The notes under the pieces are model-generated. The model saw only the letters and a program-made list of their open reading frames with translations. It had not been told where the DNA came from and ran no database searches. DNA of 64,000 nucleotides from Bradyrhizobium sp. B124 (GTDB lineage Bacteria; Pseudomonadota; Alphaproteobacteria; Rhizobiales; Xanthobacteraceae): assembly GCF_038967635.1 (NCBI RefSeq), contig NZ_CP152413.1:3844001-3908000 (forward strand). The letters are read 5' to 3'. Numbering within the stretch: position 1 is the first letter of the stretch; each line of letters starts with the position of its first letter. Made by a program: the position numbers and the translations under genes. Below, piece by piece: positions 26,834-35,627 of this stretch.

Positions 26834-26868
26834 GGCCGCTACTCACCACCGGGCGCGGGCCGTGTCAA
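26834..26868 (-). promoter_or_regulatory. Promoter of trpL-trpE(G)
   Basis: A perfect TTGACA -35 hexamer (26868-26863) is followed after 29 nt by the trpL ATG. With normal 17-18 bp spacing the -10 would be around TGAGTA, a poor match, and transcription would start at or next to the A of the ATG. This matches a leaderless trpL. Confidence 0.6.
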
Positions 26869-27000
26869 GGGATCGCCCGACACCCCTGCCCCAAGGCGGG
26901 ACGGCATTTTCGGGGTTTGAAGCGACGGGAATCCGCGTAGGATTTGACGAAATGGCGGCCGATCAGCCGCCCAAAAAACAGACAGATGGTGGAGGCGCAG

Positions 27001-27999
27001 ATGGCGATTTTGGGTCTCGGATATGCCGGCTTCGGCTCCGACGCGCTCGACGACTGGCGGCAGTTCGGCACCGGCCTGGTCGGGCTGCAGGCGATCGAGC
27101 GCGGCAACTCGCTGCTCGCCTTCCGGATGGACGACCGCAAGCAGCGCATCGTGATCGACCGCGCCCAGGGCGAAGGGACAAGGTTCTTCGGCTGGGAGGT
27201 GGCGGATGCCGCGGCGCTGGACGCGCTGGCGGCGCGGCTGGAGCGCGCCGGCGTCGCCGTGACCACCGAACCGCAGGCGCTCGCAGATAGCAGGCGGGTG
27301 CACGGCCTGATCTCGTTCCAGGACCCGGCCGGCAACCGCCTGGAGGCGTTTCATGGCCCCGAGATCGACGACACGCCGTTCCGGCCGGGGCGCTCGATCT
27401 CCGGATTCCGCACCGGCGCGCTCGGGCTCGGCCATGCGGTGCTGACCGTCGAGAACATCGCGCCCGTGATGAGCTTCTATGTCGACGTGCTCGGCTTCGG
27501 CCTCAGCGACTACATCGAAAAACCATTCCGCGCCTATTTCTTCCACGTCAACGCGCGCCACCATTCGCTGGCGCTGATCGAGACCGGCACGAACGGCATG
27601 CATCATCTGATGGTGGAGTTGTTCTCGCTCGACGATGTCGGTCAGGCCTACGACATCGCGATGAAGGAAGACCGGGTCAACGTCACGCTCGGCCGTCACA
27701 CCAATGATCTGATGACCTCGTTCTACGCCAAGTCGCCGTCAGCTTTCATGGTCGAGTGCGGTTGGGGCGGCCGCGAGATCGATCCCGCGAACTGGACGCC
27801 GTTCGAGATGCATGACGGCCCGAGCTTGTGGGGCCACGAGCGCGTCTGGCTGTCGCCGGAGGACCGCGCCGTCGCGCGCGAAATGCGGATGCGCGCTGCC
27901 TCGGAAGGCAAGCGCGCGCCGGTTCAAGTGCTGGAAGGCAATTTCAAGCTGATGTCGGGGACCTGCCCGTGGTGGGACGGGGTGAAGGCGGAACACTAG
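27001..27999 (+). CDS. VOC-family extradiol-dioxygenase-like protein (BphC type)
   Basis: 332 residues, two VOC modules of the type I extradiol dioxygenase family. The C-terminal module keeps the 2-His-1-Glu iron site: His in 'GALGLGHAVLTVEN', His in 'NGMHHLMVELFS' and Glu in 'AFMVECGWGGREI'. 'NARHHSLALIE' contributes the catalytic His region seen in 2,3-dihydroxybiphenyl dioxygenase. The start at 27001 is set by GGAGG 7 nt upstream, rather than the ATG at 26986. It would cleave catechol-like rings. It starts 132 bp from the divergent trp promoter. Confidence 0.9.
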   Translation: MAILGLGYAGFGSDALDDWRQFGTGLVGLQAIERGNSLLAFRMDDRKQRIVIDRAQGEGTRFFGWEVADAAALDALAARLERAGVAVTTEPQALADSRRVHGLISFQDPAGNRLEAFHGPEIDDTPFRPGRSISGFRTGALGLGHAVLTVENIAPVMSFYVDVLGFGLSDYIEKPFRAYFFHVNARHHSLALIETGTNGMHHLMVELFSLDDVGQAYDIAMKEDRVNVTLGRHTNDLMTSFYAKSPSAFMVECGWGGREIDPANWTPFEMHDGPSLWGHERVWLSPEDRAVAREMRMRAASEGKRAPVQVLEGNFKLMSGTCPWWDGVKAEH

Positions 28000-28004
28000 T
28001 TCTC

Positions 28005-28123
28005 CGTCGTCCCTGCGAAAGCAGGGACCCATACGCCGCGGCTTTGGTAAAGGGCACACTGGCAGTCATCTCGCCAGACAACCGCATCCTGTGGTTATGG
28101 GTCCCTGCTTTCGCAGAGACGAC
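28005..28123. repeat. Family D extragenic palindrome, copy 2
   Basis: CGTCGTCCCTGCGAAAGCAGGGACCCAT on the left side answers ATGGGTCCCTGCTTTCGCAGAGACGAC on the right, with AACCGCATCCTGTGGTT in between. It separates the dioxygenase-like gene from the convergent dienelactone hydrolase. Confidence 0.85.
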
Positions 28124-28145
28124 ACAGCGTGTGCGGGACGCGTCT

Positions 28146-28820
28146 TTACCCAAGATGCTTCTTGAAGAAGTCCGTCGCCCGGTCCCAGGCCAGTTCCGCA
28201 CACTGGCGGTCGTGCACCGACAGGCGCTGCTCGTTGCCGAAGCCGTGCTCGGCGTCATAGCGGTACAGCTCCAGCGATTTGCCGGCGGCCTTCATCGCTT
28301 TCTCGAAACCATCGACGAGCGCCGGCGTGCACCAGTCGTCCTTGGTGGCGAAATGGCCCTGCAGCGGAATTCTCACGTCGGCCGGCTTGGCCGCCTGCTC
28401 CGGCGGAATGCCGTAGAACACCACACCGGCGGTCAGCTCCGGGATCTTGGTGGCGCCGATGATGGTCACCGCGCCGCCGAGGCAGAAGCCGGTCAGGCCG
28501 ACCTTGGCGCCGTTCTTGCCGAGATATTGCGCGGCGCCGCGCACCGTCTGCGTGGTGGCGTCCATGAAGTCGAGCGAGTTCATCTCTTTGCCGGCCGCGT
28601 CGGTGTCGTGATACGGCACCACCTTGCCCTTGTAGAGATCGGGCGCCAGCGCATCGAAACCGGCCCGCGCGAAGCGGTCGCACATTCCCTTGATCTGGTC
28701 CTGCAGGCCCCACCATTCCTGGATCACGACGACCCCAGGCGCGTTGCCGCGCGCGGCGTTGGCGAGATAGCCTGACGCTTCCTTGCCGTCCGGACGCTTG
28801 AAGTTGATGCTGGTACCCAT
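28146..28820 (-). CDS. Dienelactone hydrolase family protein
   Basis: 224 residues from the ATG at 28820. It is an alpha/beta hydrolase with a Cys nucleophile (GFCLGG) in place of the usual Ser, the mark of true dienelactone hydrolases. The Asp is in 'GHFATKDDWCTP' and the His in 'YDAEHGFGNEQ', completing the Cys-His-Asp triad. 'VVVIQEWWGLQDQIKGMCDRFA' is the DLH start. The substrate is likely a lactone from aromatic degradation, but the gene stands alone, convergent with the extradiol-like gene. Confidence 0.93.
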   Translation of the reverse strand: MGTSINFKRPDGKEASGYLANAARGNAPGVVVIQEWWGLQDQIKGMCDRFARAGFDALAPDLYKGKVVPYHDTDAAGKEMNSLDFMDATTQTVRGAAQYLGKNGAKVGLTGFCLGGAVTIIGATKIPELTAGVVFYGIPPEQAAKPADVRIPLQGHFATKDDWCTPALVDGFEKAMKAAGKSLELYRYDAEHGFGNEQRLSVHDRQCAELAWDRATDFFKKHLG

Positions 28821-28897
28821 GAGTTCCTCCGCGATGTTTGCCGGCTGATTGGCCGGCATTTTGTCCGTACTCGGCGACGAACGCAATTGACGAGACT

Positions 28898-29024
28898 GTC
28901 ATTCCGGGATGGTGCGTTAGCACCAGACCTCAGATGCGCAATTGCGCATCGGGGAATCTCGAGATTCCCCGGCGCGCAATTGCGCACCTGCGGTTCGATG
29001 CTACGCATCGCCGCGGAATGACGT
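28898..29024. repeat. Family B extragenic palindrome, copy 3, with two GCGCAATTGCGC cores
   Basis: The ends are GTCATTCCGGGATGG and CCGCGGAATGAC. Inside are two copies of GCGCAATTGCGC (28936-28947 and 28974-28985) flanking GGGGAATCTCGAGATTCCCC, a perfect 20-bp palindrome. It is more complex than the other family members. Confidence 0.85.
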
Positions 29025-29032
29025 CACAAACA

Positions 29033-29056
29033 AAAAAGCCCCCGAAGGGGCTTTTT
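29033..29056 (-). terminator. Rho-independent terminator after fbcH (bidirectional)
   Basis: The minus strand reads AAAAAGCCCC-TTCG-GGGGCTTTTT, continuing TTGTTTG: a 10-bp stem with the very stable UUCG tetraloop and a T-run. It lies 26 bp after the fbcH stop. Complementary A/T runs on both sides make it able to act in both directions. Confidence 0.93.
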
Positions 29057-29081
29057 CAAACGCGCGATACCATACCCGAGG

Positions 29082-31154
29082 TCAGTGAGCGTTGGCCCAG
29101 ACCTTGCGCTTGGTGAAGTACATCAGGATGGCGAAGATCACGAGGAAGAAGAACACCTGCATGCCGATCCGCTTGCGCTCTTCCATGCGCGGCTCGGCCG
29201 CCCACATCAGGAACGTGGTGACATCGTGCGCGTATTGCTTGACCGTCGCCGGCGAGCCGTCGTCGAAGGTCACCTGACCGTCGGACAGCGGCTTCGGCAT
29301 CTTGATGGCGTGGCCGGGGAAGTACTTGTTGTAGTACGAGCCCTCGGGGATCGTCACGCCGGCCGGGGCCTTGTCCTCGAAGCCCTGCAGAACGGCGTCG
29401 ACGTAGTCCGGGCCCTGCTCCTGGTACTGGGTGAAGAAGTCGATCACGAACTGCGGGAAGCCGCGCTTGTAGGACCGCGCCTTGGTGATCAGCGAGAGGT
29501 CCGGCGGTGCCGCGCCGCCATTGGCCACGCGCGCGGCCTGCTCGTTCGGGAACGGCGCCGGGAAGTAATCCGCCGGGCGGCCCGGGCGCTCGAACATCTC
29601 GCCCTGGTCGTTCGGGCCGTCCTTGATCTTGTACTCGGCCGCGAGAGCCGCCGCCTGCGCCTCCGAATAGCCGGGGCCACCGGCATCGGCGAGGTTGCGG
29701 AACGCGATATAGTTCAGGCCGTGGCAGGCCGAGCAGACTTCCTTGTAGACCTTCAGGCCACGCTGCAGCGAGCCGCGATCATACTTGCCGAAAGGGCCGG
29801 AGAACGACCAGCTTTGGGCGGGCGGGGCGTCGCCGCCCTCCTCGGCCTTGGCGTTCTGGGTGCTGCCGGCGAACAGGCCACCGGCCACCACCAGCGCAAG
29901 CATGACGGAGGCTGCGGTCGCGGCCCTGCCCTTGCTCTTCGCCAGCACGTCGTCGGCGATCGAGTTCGGCACCGGGCGCGGCGTCTCGATACGGGCGAGC
30001 AGCGGCAGCACGATCAGGAAGTAGGCGAAGTAGCACACCGTCAGGATCCGGCCGGCGATCACATAGATGCCTTCCGGCGGCTGCGAGCCGAGATAGCCGA
30101 GCAGGATGCAGACCACCACGAAGATCCAGAAGAACTGCTTGGCCAGCGGACGATACTTCGACGAACGGGTTCGTGCGTTGTCGAGCCAGGGCAGGAATGC
30201 CAAGACGATGATCGCACCGAACATGCACGCGACACCGGCGAGCTTGTTCGGGATCGAACGCAGGATCGCGTAGAACGGCAGATAGTACCATTCAGGCACG
30301 ATGTGCGCCGGGGTCACGCCGGGGTTCGCCGGGATGTAGTTGTCGGCGTCGCCGAGGTAGTTCGGCATGTAGAAGATGAACCAGGCGAAGAAGATCAGGA
30401 AGCACGACACACCGAACGCGTCCTTGATCGTCGCATACGGCGTGAACGGCACGGTGTCCTTTTCGGTCTTGGCCTCGACGCCGGCCGGGTTGTTCTGACC
30501 CGCGACATGCAGCGCCCAGACGTGCAGCACGACCACGCCGGCGATCACGAACGGCAGCAGGTAATGCAGCGAGAAGAAGCGGTTCAGCGTCGGGTTACCG
30601 ACCGAATAGCCGCCCCACAGCAGGGTCACGATGCTCTCGCCGAAATACGGCACGGCCGAGAACAGATTGGTGATGACGGTGGCGCCCCAGAAGCTCATCT
30701 GACCCCACGGCAGCACGTAGCCCATGAAGCCGGTCGCCATCATCAGGAGGTAGATGATGACGCCGAGTATCCACAGCACCTCGCGCGGCTCCTTGTACGA
30801 CCCGTAATAGAGGCCGCGGAACATGTGGATGTAGACGGCGAAGAAGAACATCGACGCGCCGCAGGCATGCATGTTGCGCAGCAGCCAACCGTAATTGACG
30901 TCGCGGACGATCAGCTCGACCGACTTGAAGGCGAGATCGGCGTGCGGTGTGTAGTGCATCGCCAGGATCACGCCGGTCAGGATCTGCAGCGCCAGCATCA
31001 TCGAAAGGATGGCGCCGAAGGTCCACCAGTAGTTCAGGTTGCGCGGCGTCGGATAGGCCACGAACGAGGAGTGAACGAGGCCGAAGATCGGAAGGCGCCG
31101 TTCGATCCACTTCAAAGCGGGGTTGCTCGGTTGAAAATCAGATGGTCCGCTCAT
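29082..31154 (-). CDS. fbcH: Fused cytochrome b / cytochrome c1 of the bc1 complex
   Basis: 690 residues. Cytochrome b (about 1-410) has eight or more membrane segments, the paired haem-ligating histidines (around '[10 protein letters not shown]', '[21 protein letters not shown]') and the Qo motif '[18 protein letters not shown]'. A linker with a membrane segment ([17 protein letters not shown]) acts as an internal signal for cytochrome c1 (about 440-690), whose haem site is CSACH in '[18 protein letters not shown]'. The C-terminal anchor is '[23 protein letters not shown]'. This precursor is cut to two proteins in Bradyrhizobium. It follows the Rieske gene by 72 bp. Confidence 0.97.
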   Translation of the reverse strand: MSGPSDFQPSNPALKWIERRLPIFGLVHSSFVAYPTPRNLNYWWTFGAILSMMLALQILTGVILAMHYTPHADLAFKSVELIVRDVNYGWLLRNMHACGASMFFFAVYIHMFRGLYYGSYKEPREVLWILGVIIYLLMMATGFMGYVLPWGQMSFWGATVITNLFSAVPYFGESIVTLLWGGYSVGNPTLNRFFSLHYLLPFVIAGVVVLHVWALHVAGQNNPAGVEAKTEKDTVPFTPYATIKDAFGVSCFLIFFAWFIFYMPNYLGDADNYIPANPGVTPAHIVPEWYYLPFYAILRSIPNKLAGVACMFGAIIVLAFLPWLDNARTRSSKYRPLAKQFFWIFVVVCILLGYLGSQPPEGIYVIAGRILTVCYFAYFLIVLPLLARIETPRPVPNSIADDVLAKSKGRAATAASVMLALVVAGGLFAGSTQNAKAEEGGDAPPAQSWSFSGPFGKYDRGSLQRGLKVYKEVCSACHGLNYIAFRNLADAGGPGYSEAQAAALAAEYKIKDGPNDQGEMFERPGRPADYFPAPFPNEQAARVANGGAAPPDLSLITKARSYKRGFPQFVIDFFTQYQEQGPDYVDAVLQGFEDKAPAGVTIPEGSYYNKYFPGHAIKMPKPLSDGQVTFDDGSPATVKQYAHDVTTFLMWAAEPRMEERKRIGMQVFFFLVIFAILMYFTKRKVWANAH

Positions 31155-31226
31155 TGATGCGATCCTGAAGAAGAAAAACGACGCGATGGGTCCAAGGGGA
31201 AGCCGAAATCCCGGAGGGTCCGGGAC

Positions 31227-31757
31227 TTAGCCGATCTGGATTTTGGTGTCGGTAAGGAAGGCGTAGGGCGGCACCGGCAGGTTGGCGGGCGCCGGCCCCT
31301 GGCGAATACGACCGGAGGAGTCGTACTGCGAGCCGTGGCAGGGGCAGAAGAAGCCGTCGTAATTGCCCTCATGGGCGATCGGGATACAGCCGAGATGGGT
31401 GCAGATGCCGATCACGACCAGCCACTGGTCGTGGCCTGCCTTGACGCGGGCCGAATCGAGCTGCGGATCGGGCAGGCTCGAGAGCGCCACGCTCTGGGCC
31501 TCCTGGATCTGCTTCTTGGTGCGATGGCTGATGTAGATCGGCTTGCCGCGCCAGAAGACCTTGATGTCCTGGCCCTCGGCGATCGGCGTCAGATCGACCT
31601 GGATCGGCGCGCCGGCCGCGATCGTCGCGGCATCCGGGTTCATCTGGGCAACCAGCGGCCAGACGGTCGCGGCTGCGCCGACGACGGCGGCAGCTCCGGT
31701 TGCAACAAAGAGAAAATCACGGCGTGTCGGATGGTCCGCCGAAGACGCTGTCGTCAC
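31227..31757 (-). CDS. fbcF: Ubiquinol-cytochrome c reductase Rieske iron-sulfur subunit
   Basis: 176 residues. The N-terminal twin-arginine anchor 'HPTRRDFLFVATGAAAVVGAAATVWPLV' keeps the protein in the membrane. The Rieske [2Fe-2S] boxes are both intact: box 1 'CTHLGCIP' and box 2 'CPCHGSQYD'. It passes electrons from ubiquinol to cytochrome c1. It is the first gene of the fbcFH operon and diverges from trmL; 277 bp between the starts hold both promoters, though I could not identify a specific regulator site. Confidence 0.96.
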   Translation of the reverse strand: MTTASSADHPTRRDFLFVATGAAAVVGAAATVWPLVAQMNPDAATIAAGAPIQVDLTPIAEGQDIKVFWRGKPIYISHRTKKQIQEAQSVALSSLPDPQLDSARVKAGHDQWLVVIGICTHLGCIPIAHEGNYDGFFCPCHGSQYDSSGRIRQGPAPANLPVPPYAFLTDTKIQIG

Positions 31758-32034
31758 GATTCCTAGCCCTTTCTTTTCTGCAGCCGGTGGAACCGCCCCG
31801 GAGACGCAGAACGCGCCCCAAGAAAGGCTGCCGGCGCCCGCGGCCCCCGCGGCGGCAGAAAACCACTATTCCCCACCCCAAATGGCGGAACAGCAGTCCA
31901 GAATCGTTCTATTGGCACCCTTGCCGGACGAGCGCAAGCCCGCTATCGGCTCGCACACGTGCAATGCACGAAATCCGCGCCAAGCGATGTTTTATTGAGA
32001 CAATTTCATCCGGATTTCACAGGTCGCCCGCACC

Positions 32035-32505
32035 ATGCAGATCGCGCTGTTCCAGCCCGACATCCCCCAGAATACAGGGACGATTCTGCGCCTCTGCGCC
32101 TGCCTGGACGTGGCAGCCCATATCATCGAACCGGCAGGGTTCGACACCTCGGACCGGAATTTCCGCCGGGCGGGTATGGACTATCTCGACCATGTGCGGT
32201 TGAAGCGTCACGACTCATGGTCGAAATTCGAGGAATGGCGGGCCGAGGCCGGATGCCGGCTGGTCCTGTTCACGACCAAGGCGGCGAAATCCTATCTTGA
32301 TTTCGCGTATACGGCCTCCGATGTCCTGCTTTTCGGGCGCGAAACGGCAGGGGTGACCGAGGCGGTCGTGGCCGCCGCGGATGCGCGGCTGCTGATTCCG
32401 ATCAAGCCGTCCCTGCGCTCGCTCAATGTGGCGGTCACCGCGGCCATGGCAGTCGGAGAAGCGCTGCGACAGACCGGTTCAGGAATTGCCGGTTCGGTAA
32501 CTTAA
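32035..32505 (+). CDS. trmL: tRNA (cytidine(34)-2'-O)-methyltransferase
   Basis: 156 residues, a minimal SPOUT methyltransferase. 'IALFQPDIPQNTGTILRLCACLDVAAHIIEPAGF' is the family start, and the trefoil-knot SAM site is seen in 'DVLLFGRETAGV' and 'RLLIPIKPSLRSLNVAVTAAMAVGEAL'. It methylates the wobble ribose of tRNA-Leu. It is the first gene of a tight plus-strand run (10 bp to queE). Confidence 0.95.
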   Translation: MQIALFQPDIPQNTGTILRLCACLDVAAHIIEPAGFDTSDRNFRRAGMDYLDHVRLKRHDSWSKFEEWRAEAGCRLVLFTTKAAKSYLDFAYTASDVLLFGRETAGVTEAVVAAADARLLIPIKPSLRSLNVAVTAAMAVGEALRQTGSGIAGSVT

Positions 32506-32515
32506 GGGATTTTTG

Positions 32516-33148
32516 GTGAGCTACGCGGTCAAGGAGATCTTTCTCACCCTGCAGGGCGAAGGCGCCCATGCGGGCCGGGCCTCCGTGTTCTGCCGCTTCG
32601 CGGGCTGCAACCTCTGGACCGGCCGCGAGCAGGACCGCGCCGGGGCAGTCTGCCGGTTTTGCGACACCGATTTCGTCGGCACCGACGGCACGCTCGGCGG
32701 CCGCTATGCCGACGCAGCCGAGCTTGCCGGCACCATTGCCGCGCAATGGACCGGGGGCGAAGCCGACCGCTACGTGGTGCTGACTGGCGGCGAGCCGCTG
32801 CTGCAGGTCGATACCGCCCTGATCGAAGCCCTGCACGGCCACGGCTTTGCGATCGCGATCGAGACCAACGGCACCATCGCGCCGCCCGACGGGCTCGACT
32901 GGATCTGCGTCAGCCCCAAGGCCGCATCCGAGCTTGTGGTGCGCAGGGGGCACGAGCTCAAGCTGGTCTATCCGCAGCCGGAGAACGCGCCGGAGGATTT
33001 TGCGGGGCTCGCCTTCGAGCGCTTCTCGCTGCAGCCGATGGACGGGCCCGACGTGATCGAGAATACCGAGCTTGCGATCGCATACTGCCTGAAGCACCCG
33101 CAGTGGCGCCTCAGCGTGCAAACGCACAAGACGCTCGGCATCAGGTGA
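32516..33148 (+). CDS. queE: 7-carboxy-7-deazaguanine synthase
   Basis: 210 residues from a GTG at 32516 (or TTG one codon earlier). The cluster motif is Cx14Cx2C (C-N-L-W..V-C-R-F-C), the variant radical SAM motif of one QueE class in place of Cx3Cx2C. 'VLTGGEPLLQVD' is the SAM-contacting GGE motif; 'AIETNGTI' follows. It rearranges 6-carboxytetrahydropterin to CDG in the queuosine route. It lies 10 bp after trmL and 27 bp before queD, its pathway predecessor. Confidence 0.96.
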   Translation: MSYAVKEIFLTLQGEGAHAGRASVFCRFAGCNLWTGREQDRAGAVCRFCDTDFVGTDGTLGGRYADAAELAGTIAAQWTGGEADRYVVLTGGEPLLQVDTALIEALHGHGFAIAIETNGTIAPPDGLDWICVSPKAASELVVRRGHELKLVYPQPENAPEDFAGLAFERFSLQPMDGPDVIENTELAIAYCLKHPQWRLSVQTHKTLGIR

Positions 33149-33175
33149 ACTGACAGAACTGGATTGTTGAACGAG

Positions 33176-33541
33176 ATGTGGGAATTGACGAAAGCGTTTC
33201 GGTTCGAGGCTGCGCATGCGCTATCCGGAACGACCTTTGGCACTGCCAGCGAGGAGATCCACGGTCACTCGTTTCGAGCCGAGGTTACCGTCCGCGGCAC
33301 GCCCGATCCGAAAACCGGGATGGTGGTCGATCTCGGCCTGCTCGAACGCGCCATGGCCGAGGTGCAGAAGACGCTCGACCACAAGTTCCTCAACAAGATC
33401 GAGGCGATCGGTGTCCCGACGCTGGAGAATCTCTCACGCTTCATCTGGGAGCGGCTGCAACACGCGGGCAAGCTGACCCGCGTCAGCGTCCATCGCGACA
33501 GCTGCAACGAGAGCTGCACCTATTTCGGCCCGCAAGGTTAG
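33176..33541 (+). CDS. queD: 6-carboxy-tetrahydropterin synthase (QueD/PTPS family), atypical
   Basis: 121 residues from the ATG at 33176. Zinc ligands are visible: His in 'FEAAHALS' and two in 'IHGHSF'. 'DFGLLERA'-like '[23 protein letters not shown]' and the C-terminal '[17 protein letters not shown]' agree with the family. The catalytic Cys that normally stands four residues before HGH (CxxxHGH) is replaced: the segment reads T-A-S-E-E-I-H-G-H. The function as QueD is supported by queE next door, but the chemistry at that position is not typical. HemF follows after 2 bp. Confidence 0.88.
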   Translation: MWELTKAFRFEAAHALSGTTFGTASEEIHGHSFRAEVTVRGTPDPKTGMVVDLGLLERAMAEVQKTLDHKFLNKIEAIGVPTLENLSRFIWERLQHAGKLTRVSVHRDSCNESCTYFGPQG

Positions 33542-33543
33542 CC

Positions 33544-34440
33544 ATGCTGCCAACAGACCCCGCCATCATCGAAGACCGCAAGGCGCGTGCGCGCAGCTGG
33601 TTCGAGGCGCTGCGCAACGAGATCTGCGCGGCCTTCGAGACGCTTGAGGACGACGCCCCCGCAGCGCTCTACCCCGGCAATGCCGGCCGGTTCGCGCGCA
33701 CCCCCTGGGATCGCACCGACCATACCGGCAAGCCCGGCGGCGGCGGCGTGATGTCGATCATGAAGGGCCGGCTGTTCGAGAAGGTCGGCGTGCACTGCTC
33801 GACCGTGCATGGCGAATTCGCTCCCGAATTCCGCGCGCAGATTCCCGGCGCCGCCGACGATCCACGATTTTGGGCCTCCGGCATTTCGCTGATCGCGCAT
33901 TTGCGCAATCCGAACGTGCCCGCCGTGCACATGAACACCCGCTTCGTCGTCACCACCAAGGCCTGGTTCGGCGGCGGCGCCGATCTGACGCCGGTGCTGA
34001 ACCGGCGGCGCACCCAGGAAGACCCCGACACGGTCGCCTTCCATGCCGCGATGAAAGAGGCCTGCAGCGGCCCGAACGGCGTCGCCGACTACGACAAGTA
34101 CAAGAAATGGTGCGACGACTATTTCTATCTGCCACACCGCAAGGAAGCCCGCGGCGTCGGCGGCATCTTCTATGACTGGCACGACAGCGGCGACTGGGAG
34201 GCCGATCTCGCCTTCACCCAGGACGTCGGGCGCAGCTTCCTGAAGATCTATCCCGACCTGGTGCGGCGCAATTTCGAAGCCGACTGGAGCGCGGAGGATC
34301 GCGACGAGCAGCTGATCCGCCGCGGGCGCTATGTCGAGTTCAACCTGCTCTATGATCGCGGCACCATCTTCGGCCTGAAGACCGGCGGCAATGTCGATTC
34401 GATCCTGTCGTCGCTGCCGCCGGAGGTGAAATGGCCGTGA
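33544..34440 (+). CDS. hemF: Oxygen-dependent coproporphyrinogen III oxidase
   Basis: 298 residues, the normal length. '[30 protein letters not shown]' and '[23 protein letters not shown]' are the family hallmarks, as is '[24 protein letters not shown]' at the end. It decarboxylates coproporphyrinogen III to protoporphyrinogen IX with O2. It starts 2 bp after queD, and the next gene overlaps its end by 10 bp, so it is in the trmL-queE-queD operon. Confidence 0.96.
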   Translation: MLPTDPAIIEDRKARARSWFEALRNEICAAFETLEDDAPAALYPGNAGRFARTPWDRTDHTGKPGGGGVMSIMKGRLFEKVGVHCSTVHGEFAPEFRAQIPGAADDPRFWASGISLIAHLRNPNVPAVHMNTRFVVTTKAWFGGGADLTPVLNRRRTQEDPDTVAFHAAMKEACSGPNGVADYDKYKKWCDDYFYLPHRKEARGVGGIFYDWHDSGDWEADLAFTQDVGRSFLKIYPDLVRRNFEADWSAEDRDEQLIRRGRYVEFNLLYDRGTIFGLKTGGNVDSILSSLPPEVKWP

Positions 34441-35171
34441 CCAAGCTGCCGCGCGCGATGCTGATCGACATGGATGACACCATCCTGTCGGCCTATGGAC
34501 GTCCCGAGATCGCCTGGAACACGATCACCACCGAATTCGCCTCGGAGCTCGCGCCCCTGCCCCCGGAGATGGTCGCGACCGCGCTGCTGGCCTATGCACG
34601 GCAATTCTGGTCGACCGCCGAGCCGATCTGGCGGATCAAGCTCGGCGAGGCACGCCGGCTCACCGTGAAGGGCGGCTTCGCTCAGCTGGCGGCGGCTGGC
34701 CACCGTGCGTTGCCGGACGATCTCGCGGACCGCATCGCCGATCGCTTCACCGCCTATCGCGAGGAGGAGATGTTCATCTTCCCCGGCGCGCATGAAGCGA
34801 TCGATACATTCAAGGCGCTCGGCATCAAGCTCGCGCTGGTCACCAACGGCGCCGCCGACATGCAGCGCGCCAAGGTCGAGCGCTTCGCGCTCGGCCATCG
34901 CTTCGATCACATCCAGATCGAGGGCGAGCACGGCTTCGGCAAGCCCGAGGAGCGCGCCTATCTGCACGCGATGCAGGCACTCGGCGTCACCGCGCCTGAT
35001 ACCTGGATGATCGGCGACAATCTGGAGTGGGAAGTCGTGGCGCCGCAGCGGCTTGGGATCTATGCGATCTGGATGGACGTGCACGGCGTCGGGCTGCCGC
35101 CGGGATCGACGATCAAGCCCGACCGCATCATCCGCTCGCTGACCGAACTGGTTCCGGCCGCGCCGAAATAA
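34431..35171 (+). CDS. HAD-superfamily hydrolase
   Basis: 246 residues. Motif I is DMDDTI in '[14 protein letters not shown]' (nucleophile Asp and acid/base Asp), motif II '[15 protein letters not shown]', motif III Lys in 'FGKPEERAY' and motif IV '[11 protein letters not shown]' (GDxxxxD-like; here E-W-E replaces the second Asp). The helical cap between residues 20 and 100 indicates subclass I, close to YjjG/pyrimidine nucleotidase or phosphoglycolate phosphatase types. The substrate is uncertain. It overlaps hemF by 10 bp. Confidence 0.9.
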   Translation: MAVTKLPRAMLIDMDDTILSAYGRPEIAWNTITTEFASELAPLPPEMVATALLAYARQFWSTAEPIWRIKLGEARRLTVKGGFAQLAAAGHRALPDDLADRIADRFTAYREEEMFIFPGAHEAIDTFKALGIKLALVTNGAADMQRAKVERFALGHRFDHIQIEGEHGFGKPEERAYLHAMQALGVTAPDTWMIGDNLEWEVVAPQRLGIYAIWMDVHGVGLPPGSTIKPDRIIRSLTELVPAAPK

Positions 35172-35282
35172 CGCAGCTTCTGTTTTCAGAGCAGATCCAC
35201 CGCGCCAGGCGCCGGCCGTGATCGCACTGTCATCACCGGTCGCTAGCTTGCCGTCCGCGTCATCCAGCGCGGAGGGATAATC

Positions 35283-35561
35283 ATGGAACTGAAACCAGGC
35301 GATGTCGTCATGCTGAAATCCGGCGGCCATCCGATCACGGTCGTGGAGGTCGACGAAGACAAGGTCGAGTGCCTGTGGATGGGCACGGACGGCGACCTGT
35401 TTCGCGAAACCCTGCCGCTCGTCGCACTCGAGTCGGCCGAAATCGATCCGGAAGACGATGAAGAGGAAGACGACGAGGACGAAGACAACGACGAGGAAGA
35501 AGAGGACGACGAAGACGAGGACGACGACGGCGACCGCAAGAAGAAGCGTAAGGCGGCTTGA
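35283..35561 (+). CDS. YodC-like (DUF2158) protein with extreme acidic tail
   Basis: 92 residues. Residues 1-45 (MELKPGDVVMLKSGGHPITVVEV..VECLWMG) match the short YodC/DUF2158 fold, a beta barrel-like domain. Residues about 52-84 are almost all Asp and Glu (about 30 acidic residues), followed by a basic end KKKRKAA. Typical family members stop near 60-70 residues. The tail could mimic nucleic acid or bind basic proteins. A hairpin 20 bp after the stop may end transcription. Confidence 0.85.
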   Translation: MELKPGDVVMLKSGGHPITVVEVDEDKVECLWMGTDGDLFRETLPLVALESAEIDPEDDEEEDDEDEDNDEEEEDDEDEDDDGDRKKKRKAA

Positions 35562-35580
35562 CAAGGCTGCGTGAGATTCA

Positions 35581-35616
35581 GGCGATGCTGCCCGGCGCGC
35601 CGCCGGCAGCATCGCC
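35581..35616. terminator. Strong 12-bp stem-loop between convergent genes
   Basis: GGCGATGCTGCC pairs perfectly with GGCAGCATCGCC around a 12-nt GC-rich loop. It lies 20 bp after the YodC stop and 12 bp before the end of the convergent TauE gene. There is no T-run, so it may be a processing or barrier hairpin rather than a classical terminator. Confidence 0.6.
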
Positions 35617-35627
35617 ACCGCTTCTGG

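Noticed and set aside
29085..31157. 690-codon plus-strand frame opposite fbcH
   Set aside because: It is exactly antisense to a textbook cytochrome b/c1 gene and is rich in Arg, His and Asp, the usual sign of antisense of hydrophobic codons.
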